From Acetobacteraceae bacterium (GTDB lineage Bacteria; Pseudomonadota; Alphaproteobacteria; Acetobacterales; Acetobacteraceae): a DNA stretch of 64,000 nucleotides. The position numbers were made by a program, and so were the translations under genes. The notes below the pieces were generated by a model that ran no database searches, was not told the DNA's origin, and was given only the letters and a program-made list of their open reading frames with translations. Within the stretch, counting starts at the first letter, position 1; every line of letters starts with the position of its first letter. Location of the stretch: contig JAKFUL010000023.1 of the NCBI GenBank assembly GCA_021732665.1, positions 62,001-126,000 of the forward strand, written 5' to 3'. Below are positions 9,648-18,207 of this stretch, piece after piece.

Positions 9648-10193
9648 TTACTTGGGCGCGAGCACCATGATCATCTGACGGTTCTCCAGGCGCGGCATGC
9701 TCTCGACCTTGGCCAGCTCCGCCAGCTCCGCCTTCACCCGTTCCAGCACCTTCACGCCCAGATCCTGGTGCGCCATTTCGCGGCCGCGGAACCGCAGCGT
9801 GACCTTCACCTTGTCGCCATCGGCGATGAAGCCCTTCATCTGCTTCATCTTGGTATCGTAGTCATGGTCATCAATGTTCGGGCGAACCTTGATTTCCTTG
9901 ATTTCGACGACCTTCTGCTTCTTGCGGGCCTCGTTGGCCTTCTTCTGCTGCTCGTACTTGAACTTGCCGTAATCGGTGATCTTGCACACCGGCGGCACGG
10001 CGTTCGGACTGATCTCCAGCAGATCGAGCCCCACCGAATAGGCCCGGTACAGCGCATCGCGCGAGGTCATCACGCCCAGCATTTCGCCATTCTGGTCGAT
10101 GAGGCGGACCTGGGGCACGCGGATATCTTCGTTCACGCGCGGACCGTCTCGGCTGGGCAGTTGGGGCGCAGAAGGCATGGGGCTGCGAGGTAT
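9648..10193 (-). CDS. infC: Translation initiation factor IF-3, read from an ATA start
   Basis: IF-3 binds the 30S subunit and checks start-codon/initiator-tRNA pairing. Both domains are complete: the N-terminal part ([17 protein letters not shown], then [19 protein letters not shown]), the basic linker ([19 protein letters not shown]) and the C-terminal part ([28 protein letters not shown]). An ATG exists at 10178, but it has no ribosome-binding site. Five codons upstream and in frame is ATA at 10193, seven bases behind a perfect AGGAGA. Since IF-3 genes classically use AUU/AUC/AUA starts for autoregulation, I take ATA (181 residues; 176 from the ATG). It follows thrS by 45 bases in the same direction. 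The usual downstream rpmI-rplT genes are absent. Confidence 0.93.
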   Translation of the reverse strand: MPRSPMPSAPQLPSRDGPRVNEDIRVPQVRLIDQNGEMLGVMTSRDALYRAYSVGLDLLEISPNAVPPVCKITDYGKFKYEQQKKANEARKKQKVVEIKEIKVRPNIDDHDYDTKMKQMKGFIADGDKVKVTLRFRGREMAHQDLGVKVLERVKAELAELAKVESMPRLENRQMIMVLAPK

Positions 10194-10200
10194 GGGAGAT

Positions 10201-10206
10201 TCTCCT
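10201..10206 (-). promoter_or_regulatory. Shine-Dalgarno sequence deciding the infC start
   Basis: On the minus strand this reads AGGAGA. It is separated by seven bases (ATCTCCC) from ATA at 10193-10191, an optimal spacing, while the first ATG (10178) is 22 bases away. The position supports a rare start codon for IF-3. Confidence 0.6.
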
Positions 10207-10238
10207 GTTGGTGTGACGGCGTAGTTATGGCGATTCGC

Positions 10239-12194
10239 TCAGTCCACTGCAACCGTGCTGGTGCTTGACAAGTCGGGCGGAGTAGCCTCAGCGGCCAGAA
10301 TTCTTACCGCATCGGCCAGGCTGTGGCTTTCCTGCTCGCGCCCGGGCAGGCGGCGGAGCACGACGTTCCGCTCCTCCGCCTCGCGCCGCCCCACCACCGC
10401 CAGCACCGGCACGCGGGTTTCGATGTGGTCGACCACCTTGCGGTTGATCTTCTCGTTGCGGGTATCGGCCTCGGCGCGGATGCCCGCGGCATTCAGGGCC
10501 GCCACCACCTCGCGCGCGTAATCCGCGGCGTCATCGACAATGGAGGCCACCACCACCTGGCGGGGGGCGAGCCAGAGCGGGAAGCGGCCGGCATATTGCT
10601 CGATCAGCATGCCCAGGAAGCGCTCGAAGCTGCCCAGGATGGCGCGGTGGAGCATGACCGGACGCTTTCGGCCGCCATCCTCCGCGGTATAGAGCGCGTC
10701 CAGGCGCTCCGGCAGCACGAAATCGACCTGCAAGGTGCCGCATTGCCAGTCGCGGCCGATGGCATCGCGCAGCACGAACTCCAGCTTCGGGCCATAGAAG
10801 GCGCCCTCGCCGGGGTTGAGCTCGTATTCCACGCCGGCAATGCGGCAGGCCTGCTTCAGCGCGCCCTCCGCCCGGTCCCAGGTGGCGTCATCGCCGGCGC
10901 GGGTGTCGGGACGGTCGGAGAATTTCACCCGGAATTCGGGGAAGCCAAGGTCGCGATAGATGTCGGAGAGGAGTGCCACGAACTTCACCGTCTCGTCGGC
11001 GATCTGGTGCTCCTCGCAAAAAATATGCGCGTCGTCCTGGGTGAAGGCGCGCACGCGCATGATGCCATGCAGCGCGCCGCTGGGCTCATACCGATGGCAG
11101 GCGCCGAACTCCGCCATCCGCAGCGGCAATTCCCTGTAGCTGCGGATGCCCTGATTAAAAATCTGGACGTGGCAGGGGCAGTTCATCGGCTTCAGCGCGT
11201 GGATCTTGTGCGCCTCGTCCTGGTCCTCGACGGTGGCGATGAACATGGCCGAGCGGAATTTCTCCCAGTGCCCGGATTCCTCCCACAGCTTGCGATCGAC
11301 CAGCTGCGGCGTCTTCACCTCCTGATAGCCCGCGGCATCGAGCCGGCGGCGCATATAGTCCTCCACGGTGCGATAGAGCTTCCAGCCCGGCGGGTGCCAG
11401 AAGACCGACCCCTGCGCCTCCTCCTGCATGTGGAAGAGGTGCATCTCCTTGCCGATCCGGCGGTGGTCGCGCTTCTCCGCCTCCTCCAGCATGTGGAGGT
11501 GTGCGTCCAGCTCCTTCTGGTCGCGCCAGGCCGTGGCATAGATCCGGCTAAGCATGGCGTTCCGATGGTCGCCCCGCCAATAGGCGCCGGCCACTTTCTG
11601 CAGCTTGAAGGCGGTGCCGACGGCGCCAGTGGTGGGCGCATGCGGGCCGCGGCACAGGTCGATCCAGTCGCCCTGGCGATACATGGAAATCGGCACGGCC
11701 GGGTCCAGGTCGCGGATCAACTCGGCCTTGTAGCGCTCGCCACGCGCCTCGAAGAATTCGATGGCGTTGTCGCGCGGCCATACCTCGCGCTGGAAGGGCG
11801 CGTTGGCAGCGATGATCTCGCGCATCTTCGCCTCGATCGCCGGGAAATCCTCGGGCGTGAAGGGCTCGTTGCGGGCGAAGTCGTAGTAGAAGCCGTTCTC
11901 GATCGAGGGGCCGATCGTCACCTGCGTGCCGGGAAACAGCGCCTGCACCGCCTCGGCCAACACATGCGCCGCGTCGTGGCGGATGATGTCCAGCGCCTCC
12001 GGGTCGCGTCGGGTGATGAAGCGCAGGCTGGCATCATGGTCGATGCTTTCCGACAGATCCCTTTGCACCCCGTCCACCACCATCACCATGGCGGCCTTCA
12101 GCAGGCCGGGGCCGATATCGGCGGCGATGGTGGTGCCCGTCACCGCGCCTTCGTACTGGCGAACGGAACCGTCGGGCAGGGTGATGGCGGGCAT
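10239..12194 (-). CDS. thrS: Threonine-tRNA ligase
   Basis: A 651-residue cytoplasmic class II aminoacyl-tRNA synthetase. The N-terminal TGS domain ([13 protein letters not shown]) is followed by the editing domain with [10 protein letters not shown] and [10 protein letters not shown], then the catalytic core with [10 protein letters not shown] and [11 protein letters not shown] (zinc and ATP site), motif 3 in [14 protein letters not shown], and the anticodon-binding domain at the end ([12 protein letters not shown]). Length is normal. The ATG at 12194 is preferred because the TGS strand begins two residues later; a TTG at 12209 would add five residues. A TTGACC box at 12252-12247 with a weak GATGGT 17 bases on could be the promoter. 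infC follows 45 bases downstream, as in many proteobacteria. Confidence 0.95.
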   Translation of the reverse strand: MPAITLPDGSVRQYEGAVTGTTIAADIGPGLLKAAMVMVVDGVQRDLSESIDHDASLRFITRRDPEALDIIRHDAAHVLAEAVQALFPGTQVTIGPSIENGFYYDFARNEPFTPEDFPAIEAKMREIIAANAPFQREVWPRDNAIEFFEARGERYKAELIRDLDPAVPISMYRQGDWIDLCRGPHAPTTGAVGTAFKLQKVAGAYWRGDHRNAMLSRIYATAWRDQKELDAHLHMLEEAEKRDHRRIGKEMHLFHMQEEAQGSVFWHPPGWKLYRTVEDYMRRRLDAAGYQEVKTPQLVDRKLWEESGHWEKFRSAMFIATVEDQDEAHKIHALKPMNCPCHVQIFNQGIRSYRELPLRMAEFGACHRYEPSGALHGIMRVRAFTQDDAHIFCEEHQIADETVKFVALLSDIYRDLGFPEFRVKFSDRPDTRAGDDATWDRAEGALKQACRIAGVEYELNPGEGAFYGPKLEFVLRDAIGRDWQCGTLQVDFVLPERLDALYTAEDGGRKRPVMLHRAILGSFERFLGMLIEQYAGRFPLWLAPRQVVVASIVDDAADYAREVVAALNAAGIRAEADTRNEKINRKVVDHIETRVPVLAVVGRREAEERNVVLRRLPGREQESHSLADAVRILAAEATPPDLSSTSTVAVD

Positions 12195-12293
12195 GTCGAA
12201 CTTTCTCAAGGTAAAGGGAGCGGACCATCGCCGCGCGCATTTGCAGGGTCAAGAGCGCTTGCCGGAGGGCTGGCTTGCGCCCAAAGCTAGGGC

Positions 12294-13157
12294 ATGGCTC
12301 CGAATGACACCCTTCGCACCGCGATCTTCCTCGATTTCGACAATGTCGCCTCCGGCCTGGCCAGCGGCGCCGGCCCCGCGGTCGCGCATCGCTTCGCCGC
12401 CGACCCGGAGCCATGGTTCGACTGGCTGACCCGCGACACGCCGCGCCGGGTGCTGTTGCGCCGCTGCTACATGAACCCCGCCGGCTACATCGCCGACGAG
12501 GCGGGCAATCGCAGCTATTTCAGCACCTTCCGCCGCGCCTTCCAGTCGCTGGGCTTCGAGGTGGTGGATTGCCCGCCGCTGACCCGGATGAAGAACGGCG
12601 CCGATGTACGCCTCGCCCTCGACGTGATGGACGCGCTGGCCGCCCCAACGCGCTTCGACGAATTCATCCTGATGTCCACCGACAGCGATTTCGTCCCCCT
12701 GCTGCTGCGGCTGCGCGCGGCCGACCGCCGGACCAAGCTGGTGGCCCACCCCGAGGTCGGCCGCATCGTGCGCGCCGCCGCCGATGCGGTGGTCGGGCTG
12801 GACGCCCTGGCGCGCGGCCTGGGCTGGGAGGCGCCGCCGCCCGATGACGCCGGCGCCGAGGCGATGTTCGGCCAGGACGCCAATGCGCTGATCCAGGCCA
12901 CGGTCGCCGACATCATGGCCGAGGCGCAGGGGCCGGTGGCGCTGGCGGCGCTGGGCGCCGAGGTCCGCGCCCGCACCGGCATGACGCTGCGCGAAAGCGA
13001 ATGGGGCGGTGCCGGCTCGATCGACGCGCTGCTGGTGGTGATCGGCGGCATCGTGCGGCAGGAGGGCCCGGCCGGGGGCTTCCTGGTGCGTCAGGAATGG
13101 CTGCTGCCCCAGTCCGACAACACCCCCGCCGCCGCGATCGACCCCAGCACCGATTGA
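12294..13157 (+). CDS. NYN (PIN-like) domain protein with C-terminal OST-HTH/LOTUS domain
   Basis: A 287-residue protein. The N-terminal NYN domain has the acidic residues expected for a PIN-fold metal-dependent RNase: FLDFDN at 12-17, GADVRLALDVMDA in the middle and STDSDFVPLLLRL further on. Residues about 185-275 (DANALIQATVADIMAEAQG to the end) resemble an OST-HTH/LOTUS winged helix, an RNA-binding module often attached to NYN domains (LabA/Limkain type). The likely role is RNA cleavage or turnover; no target can be inferred. It is transcribed divergently from thrS and its last 67 bases overlap the end of the convergent glycosyltransferase gene. Confidence 0.82.
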   Translation: MAPNDTLRTAIFLDFDNVASGLASGAGPAVAHRFAADPEPWFDWLTRDTPRRVLLRRCYMNPAGYIADEAGNRSYFSTFRRAFQSLGFEVVDCPPLTRMKNGADVRLALDVMDALAAPTRFDEFILMSTDSDFVPLLLRLRAADRRTKLVAHPEVGRIVRAAADAVVGLDALARGLGWEAPPPDDAGAEAMFGQDANALIQATVADIMAEAQGPVALAALGAEVRARTGMTLRESEWGGAGSIDALLVVIGGIVRQEGPAGGFLVRQEWLLPQSDNTPAAAIDPSTD

Positions 13158-14014
13158 GCGCTGAGACCGGCCAGCGGCAGGTGCCGCAGCCAATGCGCGG
13201 CCGCGCCGCGCGGGGCGCAGCGCGCGGGGTCGCTTTCGGCGCCGAACAGCGCCCAGGTCGGGCTGCCGGCGACGGCGGCCAGATGCGTGGGGCCGCTGTC
13301 ATTGCCTAAAGTGAAGACCGCGCGGCGGGCGATGGCGGCGAGCTGCGGCAGCGAGGTGCGGCCGACCAGGTCGCGCGCCCCCGCCTCGGCCAGCATGCTG
13401 CCCAGCATCGCCTCGGCCGGGCCGCCGCAGACCAGGGATGGGAAGGGAAGGGCGCCGATCACCTCGGCGAAATGCGGCCAGCGCTTGCCCGGGCGGGTGG
13501 GTGAGGCGCCGGGCAGCAGCAGGGCGAAGCGCTCGGGCAGATCGAAGCCTGACAGATCGCCATCGAGCCAATCCAGCTCGGGAGCGGGGAAAGCGCCGAT
13601 CCCGGCCAGGCTCAGCTGCTCACGCTGGCGGTCCACCGTGTGCATGGCGTTGCGCCCGGGGTTGGCATGCGGGTGGGAGGCGCCGCGCGCCACCCCCGAC
13701 CATTCCGCGCCCCAGCCCACGAAGGCCCGGTAGCGTGAGGAGCGTGGCGAGGTTTGCAGGTCATAGACCCGACCGAAGCGCCCGGCCCGCAGCCGCCGCG
13801 CCAGCCGGAACACCGCCGGCAGGTCGGTCCAATCCGGCCTGCCATCGTCCCAGACCGCGTCGAACCATGGGCTGGCCGCGGCCAGGGCGGCGAAGGGGCG
13901 GGTGGTCAGCAGGGTGATCCGCGCGCCGGGGTGATGCGCCCGGATGGCGACGAAGGGTGAAAAACCCTGCACGAAATCGCCCAGCGCGCCCAGCTTGATG
14001 ACCAGGATGTTCAC
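13091..14014 (-). CDS. Glycosyltransferase family 9 (heptosyltransferase-like)
   Basis: A 307-residue glycosyltransferase of the ADP-heptose:LPS heptosyltransferase family (GT9, GT-B fold). The N-terminal IKLGALGDFVQGFSP is the family acceptor-side motif, LLPGASPTRPGKRWPHFAEV begins the donor-binding half, and GNDSGPTHLAA at 237-247 is the donor-binding signature. It acts on the cytoplasmic face in lipopolysaccharide core or related glycan synthesis. Its ATG overlaps the stop of the upstream GT4 gene (ATGA, 14011-14014), so the two are coupled and presumably act on the same glycan. The 3' end overlaps the convergent NYN gene by 67 bases. Confidence 0.88.
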   Translation of the reverse strand: MNILVIKLGALGDFVQGFSPFVAIRAHHPGARITLLTTRPFAALAAASPWFDAVWDDGRPDWTDLPAVFRLARRLRAGRFGRVYDLQTSPRSSRYRAFVGWGAEWSGVARGASHPHANPGRNAMHTVDRQREQLSLAGIGAFPAPELDWLDGDLSGFDLPERFALLLPGASPTRPGKRWPHFAEVIGALPFPSLVCGGPAEAMLGSMLAEAGARDLVGRTSLPQLAAIARRAVFTLGNDSGPTHLAAVAGSPTWALFGAESDPARCAPRGAAAHWLRHLPLAGLSAQSVLGSIAAAGVLSDWGSSHS

Positions 14015-15114
14015 GCCAGCTCCCGGTACACATCCAGCGTTGCGGCCTGCATCCTGGCGGTGCTGAACCGGGCCAATACGGCCTGGCGGGCGGCCGCACC
14101 CACGGCCGCGCGGGCCTGCGGCGCCATGGCCAGCACTTGGGCGAGGGCATGGGCGAGGGCCGCCGCGTCGCCGGCCGGGCTGAGCCAGCCGGTCTCGCCC
14201 GGGCGCACCGTCTCCCGCGGGCCGCCGAGGTCGGAGGCGATGACCGGCCTTTGCATCGCCTGCGCCTCGATGACCACGCGGCCGAAGGCCTCGGCGTCGG
14301 TGCTGGCATGGATGATGATGTCGGCGGCCAGCAGGGCAGCGGGCATGTCCTCGGTGTGGCCAGCCAGGACCAGGGGGACGCCGCGGGCGTTGGCCAGGGC
14401 GCGCAGTTCGGAGGCGTAGGCCGGACGGCCATCGCCCAGCAGCACAGCGGTGGGCGGCGCGGGCAGGCGGCCCAGCGCCTCGATCAGCACCGCCTGGCCC
14501 TTCCAGCGCGTCAGCCGGCCGGGCAGCAGCACGCAGGGGGAGGCAGGAGCCACGCCCCAGGCCTCGCGCAGCCGTTGCACGCTTGCCGGGGCCACCGCTC
14601 CGGGGTCGAACAGCGCCACATCCACCCCGCGCGGGATGGTGCGGATCCGTGGGGCGGCGGCGGGGTGGCGCGCCAGGATATGTTCGCGGATGAAATCGCT
14701 GATGGCGATCACCCGCTCGCCCCTGGCCATCACGCCGTTGTAGAGCGCCTTGCCTGGGAAATTCTCATTGTAGGTGCCATGCCAGGTGGTGACGAAATGC
14801 ACGCCCGTCAGCCGCGCGGCGCGCCAGGCGGACCAGGCCGGCGCGCGGGAGCGGGCATGGATGATGGCGACATTCTCGTCCTCGACCAGCCTGGCCAAAG
14901 TGCTGGCGTTTTGCCAAAGCCCCAGCTTGCGATCCAGCGGCAGGGCGAAGTGCCGCGCGCCCAGCGCTTCCAGCGCCGGCACCAGCCGCCCGCCGGCGCT
15001 GGCCACCAGGGCGCGGCCGCCGGCCTGGATCACGGCCTGGGCGATCTCCAGCGTGCCGCGTTCCACGCCACCGGCATGCAGCGCCGGCAGGACCTGGAGG
15101 ATGGTGGGGAACAT
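14011..15114 (-). CDS. Glycosyltransferase family 4
   Basis: A 367-residue GT-B glycosyltransferase. The N-terminal LPALHAGGVERGTLEIA is the GT4 acceptor loop with the glycine-rich GGVE, and the C-terminal half has LLPGRLTRWKGQAVLIEAL, then the EX7E motif in DAEAFGRVVIEAQAM near residue 285. RFST close to the end is the usual GT4 tail. It is the first gene of a two-gene unit with the GT9 enzyme, consistent with lipopolysaccharide core assembly. ATG 15114 is directly followed by a well-formed first beta strand (TILQVLPAL). Donor sugar unknown. Confidence 0.88.
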   Translation of the reverse strand: MFPTILQVLPALHAGGVERGTLEIAQAVIQAGGRALVASAGGRLVPALEALGARHFALPLDRKLGLWQNASTLARLVEDENVAIIHARSRAPAWSAWRAARLTGVHFVTTWHGTYNENFPGKALYNGVMARGERVIAISDFIREHILARHPAAAPRIRTIPRGVDVALFDPGAVAPASVQRLREAWGVAPASPCVLLPGRLTRWKGQAVLIEALGRLPAPPTAVLLGDGRPAYASELRALANARGVPLVLAGHTEDMPAALLAADIIIHASTDAEAFGRVVIEAQAMQRPVIASDLGGPRETVRPGETGWLSPAGDAAALAHALAQVLAMAPQARAAVGAAARQAVLARFSTARMQAATLDVYRELA

Positions 15115-15150
15115 CCTTCTCCTCTGCCCTGACCGGCGCGGCGCGGCAAG

Positions 15151-15969
15151 CTACCCGTAGAGGCTGTCGATGAAGCGCATCGATGGCGGCGAGGCGCGGC
15201 GCTTGCGAAGGCCGGTGGCGGGGCTGGGCGCCTTGTGCGCCGGCGCGGGCAGCGGGTCATTGGCCGGGCAGAGCGGCTGCTCGGGCAGATCCTCGGGCAG
15301 GCACATGAAGTTGGCGGCGGCCGAGGTTCGCGCCATCAGCGCGCGCATTTGCGGGTTCTGGTCGCCACCGGGCTGCATCAGGGCTTCCATCGGGCAGAAG
15401 AACTCATGCGCGGCCGGCATCTGGCTTTCGCAGAAGCCGGCGTAATGCTCATCCTGCAAACCATAGACGACACGGATGTCGCGCACCGGCAGCACCACGG
15501 GCCCGGTCGGCGCGGTGGTGAAGAGGGCGATGAGGCGCCAGCGCGGGATGGTGGTCTCCGGCAGGGTGGGCGCGAGCAGCCAGGGCAGCGGGCAATAGAC
15601 CTGAAGACAACCAGCACTCGGCGCGAAGCGGCTGCGCTTGTCCAAAAGGTTGGTCAGCGAGGAGCAGGCCTCGATGCACAGGATGTCGGCGAAGGGGTCG
15701 GACGGGTCATGGCTGAAATGCACCCACAGCCCATCGGGCAGGGTGCGCAGATGCCGACTGCCAGGAAGCTTGAGGAAAGGCTGGCAAGCCTTTGTCCAAT
15801 TGTCCGGCCGCGCGCGCAGCCAGGTGCCGGGCTGCTTGATGTTGCGCGGCATGCCTGGCGGCCGTTGTGGCCATGCCGCAAGCGAGCGCCGCACGCGTGC
15901 GTCCAGCGATTGGGTGGCAGGGAAAGCGGGGGAGTCGCCCATGGGGGGAATATCACTTTCAGAACACAA
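15151..15969 (-). CDS. Conserved-looking protein of unknown function
   Basis: A 272-residue frame with strong high-GC codon bias and no recognised family. It has tryptophan- and proline-rich N-terminal sequence (PGTWLRARPDNW), a central segment with TLPDGLWVHFSHDPSDPFADILCIEACSS, and a basic C-terminus ending RFIDSLYG. No signal peptide or membrane segment is evident. The listed start is TTG at 15969; ATG at 15942 is an equally possible start nine residues in, and neither has a clear ribosome-binding site. It lies 36 bases upstream of the GT4 gene's start on the same strand only after a strand-parallel gap, so co-transcription with the glycosyltransferases is possible. I cannot assign a function. 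Confidence 0.6.
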   Translation of the reverse strand: MCSESDIPPMGDSPAFPATQSLDARVRRSLAAWPQRPPGMPRNIKQPGTWLRARPDNWTKACQPFLKLPGSRHLRTLPDGLWVHFSHDPSDPFADILCIEACSSLTNLLDKRSRFAPSAGCLQVYCPLPWLLAPTLPETTIPRWRLIALFTTAPTGPVVLPVRDIRVVYGLQDEHYAGFCESQMPAAHEFFCPMEALMQPGGDQNPQMRALMARTSAAANFMCLPEDLPEQPLCPANDPLPAPAHKAPSPATGLRKRRASPPSMRFIDSLYG

Positions 15970-16083
15970 CCTATGAGGGAGTGAACAGGAGTGTGAGCTA
16001 CCTGTGAAGTGATTTTTTACCCAGTTTTAAATAAATATTCCATCCACAGTCGCAACACATGCCCCGTGGATAGGTTGACACAA

Positions 16084-16119
16084 ACAAGGTTTTTCAGGGC
16101 CTTGTCTGCGATAACAAGG
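16084..16119. repeat. Alternating ACAAGG / CCTTGT hairpin element after gltA
   Basis: In the AT-rich gap 15970-16123 the word ACAAGG (16084-16089) is followed by CCTTGT (16100-16105) and again ACAAGG (16114-16119). The middle arm can pair with either neighbour, so two mutually exclusive hairpins are possible. It lies just downstream of the gltA stop (minus strand) and may help end transcription, though no T-run follows on that strand. The rest of 15970-16123 shows no gene. Confidence 0.4.
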
Positions 16120-16123
16120 GCTT

Positions 16124-17434
16124 TCAGCCGCGAGTGGAGATGGGCTGATAATCCCGCACCGGCGCGCCGGTATAGGCCTGGCGCGGCCGGCCGATGCGCT
16201 GGGCCGGATCCTCGACCAGTTCCTTCCACTGGCTGACCCAGCCGATGGTCCGCGCCACGGCAAAGATCACCGTGAACATCGAGGTCGGGATGCCCATCGC
16301 CTTCAGGATGATACCTGAATAGAAATCGACGTTCGGATACAACTTGCGCGAGACGAAATAATCATCCGTCAGCGCGATCCGCTCCATCTCCATCGCCATG
16401 TTCAGCAGCGGCTCATCCTTGATGCCCAGTTCTGCCAGCACCTCATGGCAGCTCTCCTTCATGATCTTGGCGCGCGGGTCGAAATTCTTGTACACGCGGT
16501 GGCCGAAGCCCATGAGTTTGGTGTGGCTGTTCTTGTCCTTCACCTCGGCGATGAACTGCGGAATTTTGTCAGGGGTGCCGATCTCTGCGAGCATCTTCAG
16601 CACCGCCTCATTGGCGCCGCCATGCGCCGGACCCCAGAGTGCGGCGATGCCGGCGGCGATGCAGGCGAAGGGGTTGGCGCCGGTCGAGCCCGCGAGGCGC
16701 ACCGTGGAGGTGCTGGCGTTCTGCTCGTGATCGGCATGCAGGACCAGGATGCGGTCCATCGCCTTTTCCAGCACCGGGCTGACATGATAGGGCTCGGCCG
16801 GGACCGAGTTCAGCATGTGCAGGAAGTTGCCGGCGTAGCTCAGGTCGTTGCGCGGATATACGAAGGGCTGGCCGAGGGCGTATTTATATGCCATGGCCGC
16901 GATCGTCGGCACCTTGGCGATCAGCCGGAAGGCCGCGATCTCGCGCTGGCGCGGGTCGGTCATGTTGATGTTGTCATGGTAGAAGGCGGCCAGCGCGCCC
17001 ACCACGCCGCACATGATGGCCATGGGGTGGGCGTCGCGGCGGAAACCGTCGAAGAACCTGCGGATCTGCTCATGCACCATGGTGTGGTAGGTCACACCCC
17101 GCTTGAACTCGGCGAGTTCGGCCGCATTCGGCAATTCGCCGTTCATCAGCAGGTAGCAGACCTCGACGAAGTCGCTCTGCTCGGCCAGCTGGTCGATCGG
17201 GTAGCCGCGATAGAGCAGGATGCCGTTGTCGCCGTCGATATAGGTGATCTTGCTCTCGCAGCTCGCCGTCTCGCCATAGCCCGGGTCGAAGGTGAACACG
17301 CCCAGTTCGTTGTAGAGCTTGCGGATATCGGCCACCGGCGTACCCAGCGTGCCTTCCAGCAGGGGTAGGGTGGAACTCTTGTTGGTGCCGTCAAGGCTCA
17401 CCGTTACGGTGCCGGTTTTGGTCAAGCTGCTCAT
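16124..17434 (-). CDS. gltA: Citrate synthase
   Basis: A 436-residue type I citrate synthase that condenses acetyl-CoA and oxaloacetate to start the TCA cycle. The three catalytic residues of the family are visible: His271 in GPAHGGANE, His312 in GFGHRVY and Asp370 in [16 protein letters not shown] (233-241) is also conserved. Length equals that of proteobacterial hexameric enzymes. ATG 17434 was chosen since [14 protein letters not shown] is the usual N-terminus and AGAGGA lies 11 bases upstream; the frame is open for another 88 codons without meaning. The gene is monocistronic between the SNase gene and the hypothetical at 15151. A GC-rich hairpin (17452-17466) lies in its leader. Confidence 0.96.
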   Translation of the reverse strand: MSSLTKTGTVTVSLDGTNKSSTLPLLEGTLGTPVADIRKLYNELGVFTFDPGYGETASCESKITYIDGDNGILLYRGYPIDQLAEQSDFVEVCYLLMNGELPNAAELAEFKRGVTYHTMVHEQIRRFFDGFRRDAHPMAIMCGVVGALAAFYHDNINMTDPRQREIAAFRLIAKVPTIAAMAYKYALGQPFVYPRNDLSYAGNFLHMLNSVPAEPYHVSPVLEKAMDRILVLHADHEQNASTSTVRLAGSTGANPFACIAAGIAALWGPAHGGANEAVLKMLAEIGTPDKIPQFIAEVKDKNSHTKLMGFGHRVYKNFDPRAKIMKESCHEVLAELGIKDEPLLNMAMEMERIALTDDYFVSRKLYPNVDFYSGIILKAMGIPTSMFTVIFAVARTIGWVSQWKELVEDPAQRIGRPRQAYTGAPVRDYQPISTRG

Positions 17435-17451
17435 TGCTGATGCCGTCCTCT

Positions 17452-17466
17452 GCCGCCCGGGGCGGC
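17452..17466 (-). repeat. GC hairpin in the gltA leader
   Basis: GCCGCCC (17452-17458), one base, then GGGCGGC (17460-17466) form a perfect seven-pair stem about 18 bases upstream of the gltA start codon. It could influence initiation or be a chance product of high GC. Confidence 0.3.
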
Positions 17467-17576
17467 GCGCCCTGGGCTTGTTCATATTGCGGTGCAGCTT
17501 AGTCCAGCCCACCGCCTTGTCCACCGAGGCGCAGGGCGCGTTTTTCGCAACCTTGCCAAAAGCGCGGGCCGAGGCC

Positions 17577-18101
17577 TCAGCGCGCCGTTTCGGCCCACAT
17601 GCCGCGCTTGGCGATGCGCGCGGTGGCTTCGAGTGTCGAGAGCGAGGGCACGGCGCTGGCTTCGGCCCGCGCCCAGCCCGAGGCAACCATCGAGGCATTC
17701 ACCTCGATGCCGCCGGCGCGGCAAATACCCAGACCGCGGCCAAAACTGTCCCGACCGTGGATCTGGCACTCCAACGCACGGTCGCGCACAAGAATGGCCA
17801 GTTCGGCCGCCGCCATGCCGCCGCAATCGGCCATGCCCGCGCAGGCCTCGCCACGCGCCGGTGCATCGACGCCATAGAGCCGCAGCACCCGGTCACCCAG
17901 ATGCAGCGTTTCGCCATCCACCACCCGCACATCGCGCGCGCCGGAGTGCCAGTCCGCCGTGCGGGGAGCCGAGCCGAGCAGATCGCCGGGGCGAAGGATC
18001 GCGGTCAGCACAAGCAGCAGCCCGCCGCTGGCGAGAATGGCGAATGCCCGGCCCATACGCCGTGTGTCACGGGCCGGCCTGAAGATGCGTCGACGTCGCA
18101 T
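17577..18101 (-). CDS. SNase-like (thermonuclease) protein with N-terminal membrane anchor
   Basis: A 174-residue protein with a basic N-terminus ([15 protein letters not shown]) and one hydrophobic helix at about 19-37, followed by an SNase-like OB fold. Motifs match Staphylococcus nuclease relatives: [10 protein letters not shown] (60-69), [14 protein letters not shown] (72-85) carrying the Arg and Glu expected in the active site, and [11 protein letters not shown] (116-126) with the second Arg. It would hydrolyse DNA or RNA phosphodiesters outside or at the membrane with Ca. It stands alone on the minus strand; an inverted repeat lies upstream at 18164-18201, overlapping a possible promoter (TTGACG, 16 bases, TATGTC). 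Confidence 0.82.
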   Translation of the reverse strand: MRRRRIFRPARDTRRMGRAFAILASGGLLLVLTAILRPGDLLGSAPRTADWHSGARDVRVVDGETLHLGDRVLRLYGVDAPARGEACAGMADCGGMAAAELAILVRDRALECQIHGRDSFGRGLGICRAGGIEVNASMVASGWARAEASAVPSLSTLEATARIAKRGMWAETAR

Positions 18102-18163
18102 CAGCGAGCGTTAACCCGGGCTGCACCCACATGGCAACCCGCTTGTTACGACATATTTCGGAA

Positions 18164-18201
18164 ACGTGAAGCGTCAATATGTTGGCGCCCGGCCTTCACG
18201 T
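18164..18201. repeat. Inverted repeat ACGTGAAG / CTTCACGT upstream of the SNase gene
   Basis: ACGTGAAG (18164-18171) and CTTCACGT (18194-18201) are perfect eight-base arms separated by 22 bases. The repeat sits between the stop of the CHAD gene and the start of the SNase gene. The ten bases ACGTGAAGCG starting at 18164 also occur at 62911-62920, again within an inverted repeat, so it may be an operator. It could alternatively end the sixA-CHAD transcript. Confidence 0.4.
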
Positions 18202-18207
18202 CTCGCT

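Noticed and set aside
12194-12209. TTG start for thrS
   Set aside because: The ATG at 12194 places the TGS domain normally; TTG has no better ribosome-binding site.
16040-16075. Two loose DnaA-box-like words near gltA
   Set aside because: Two or more mismatches each and no origin context.
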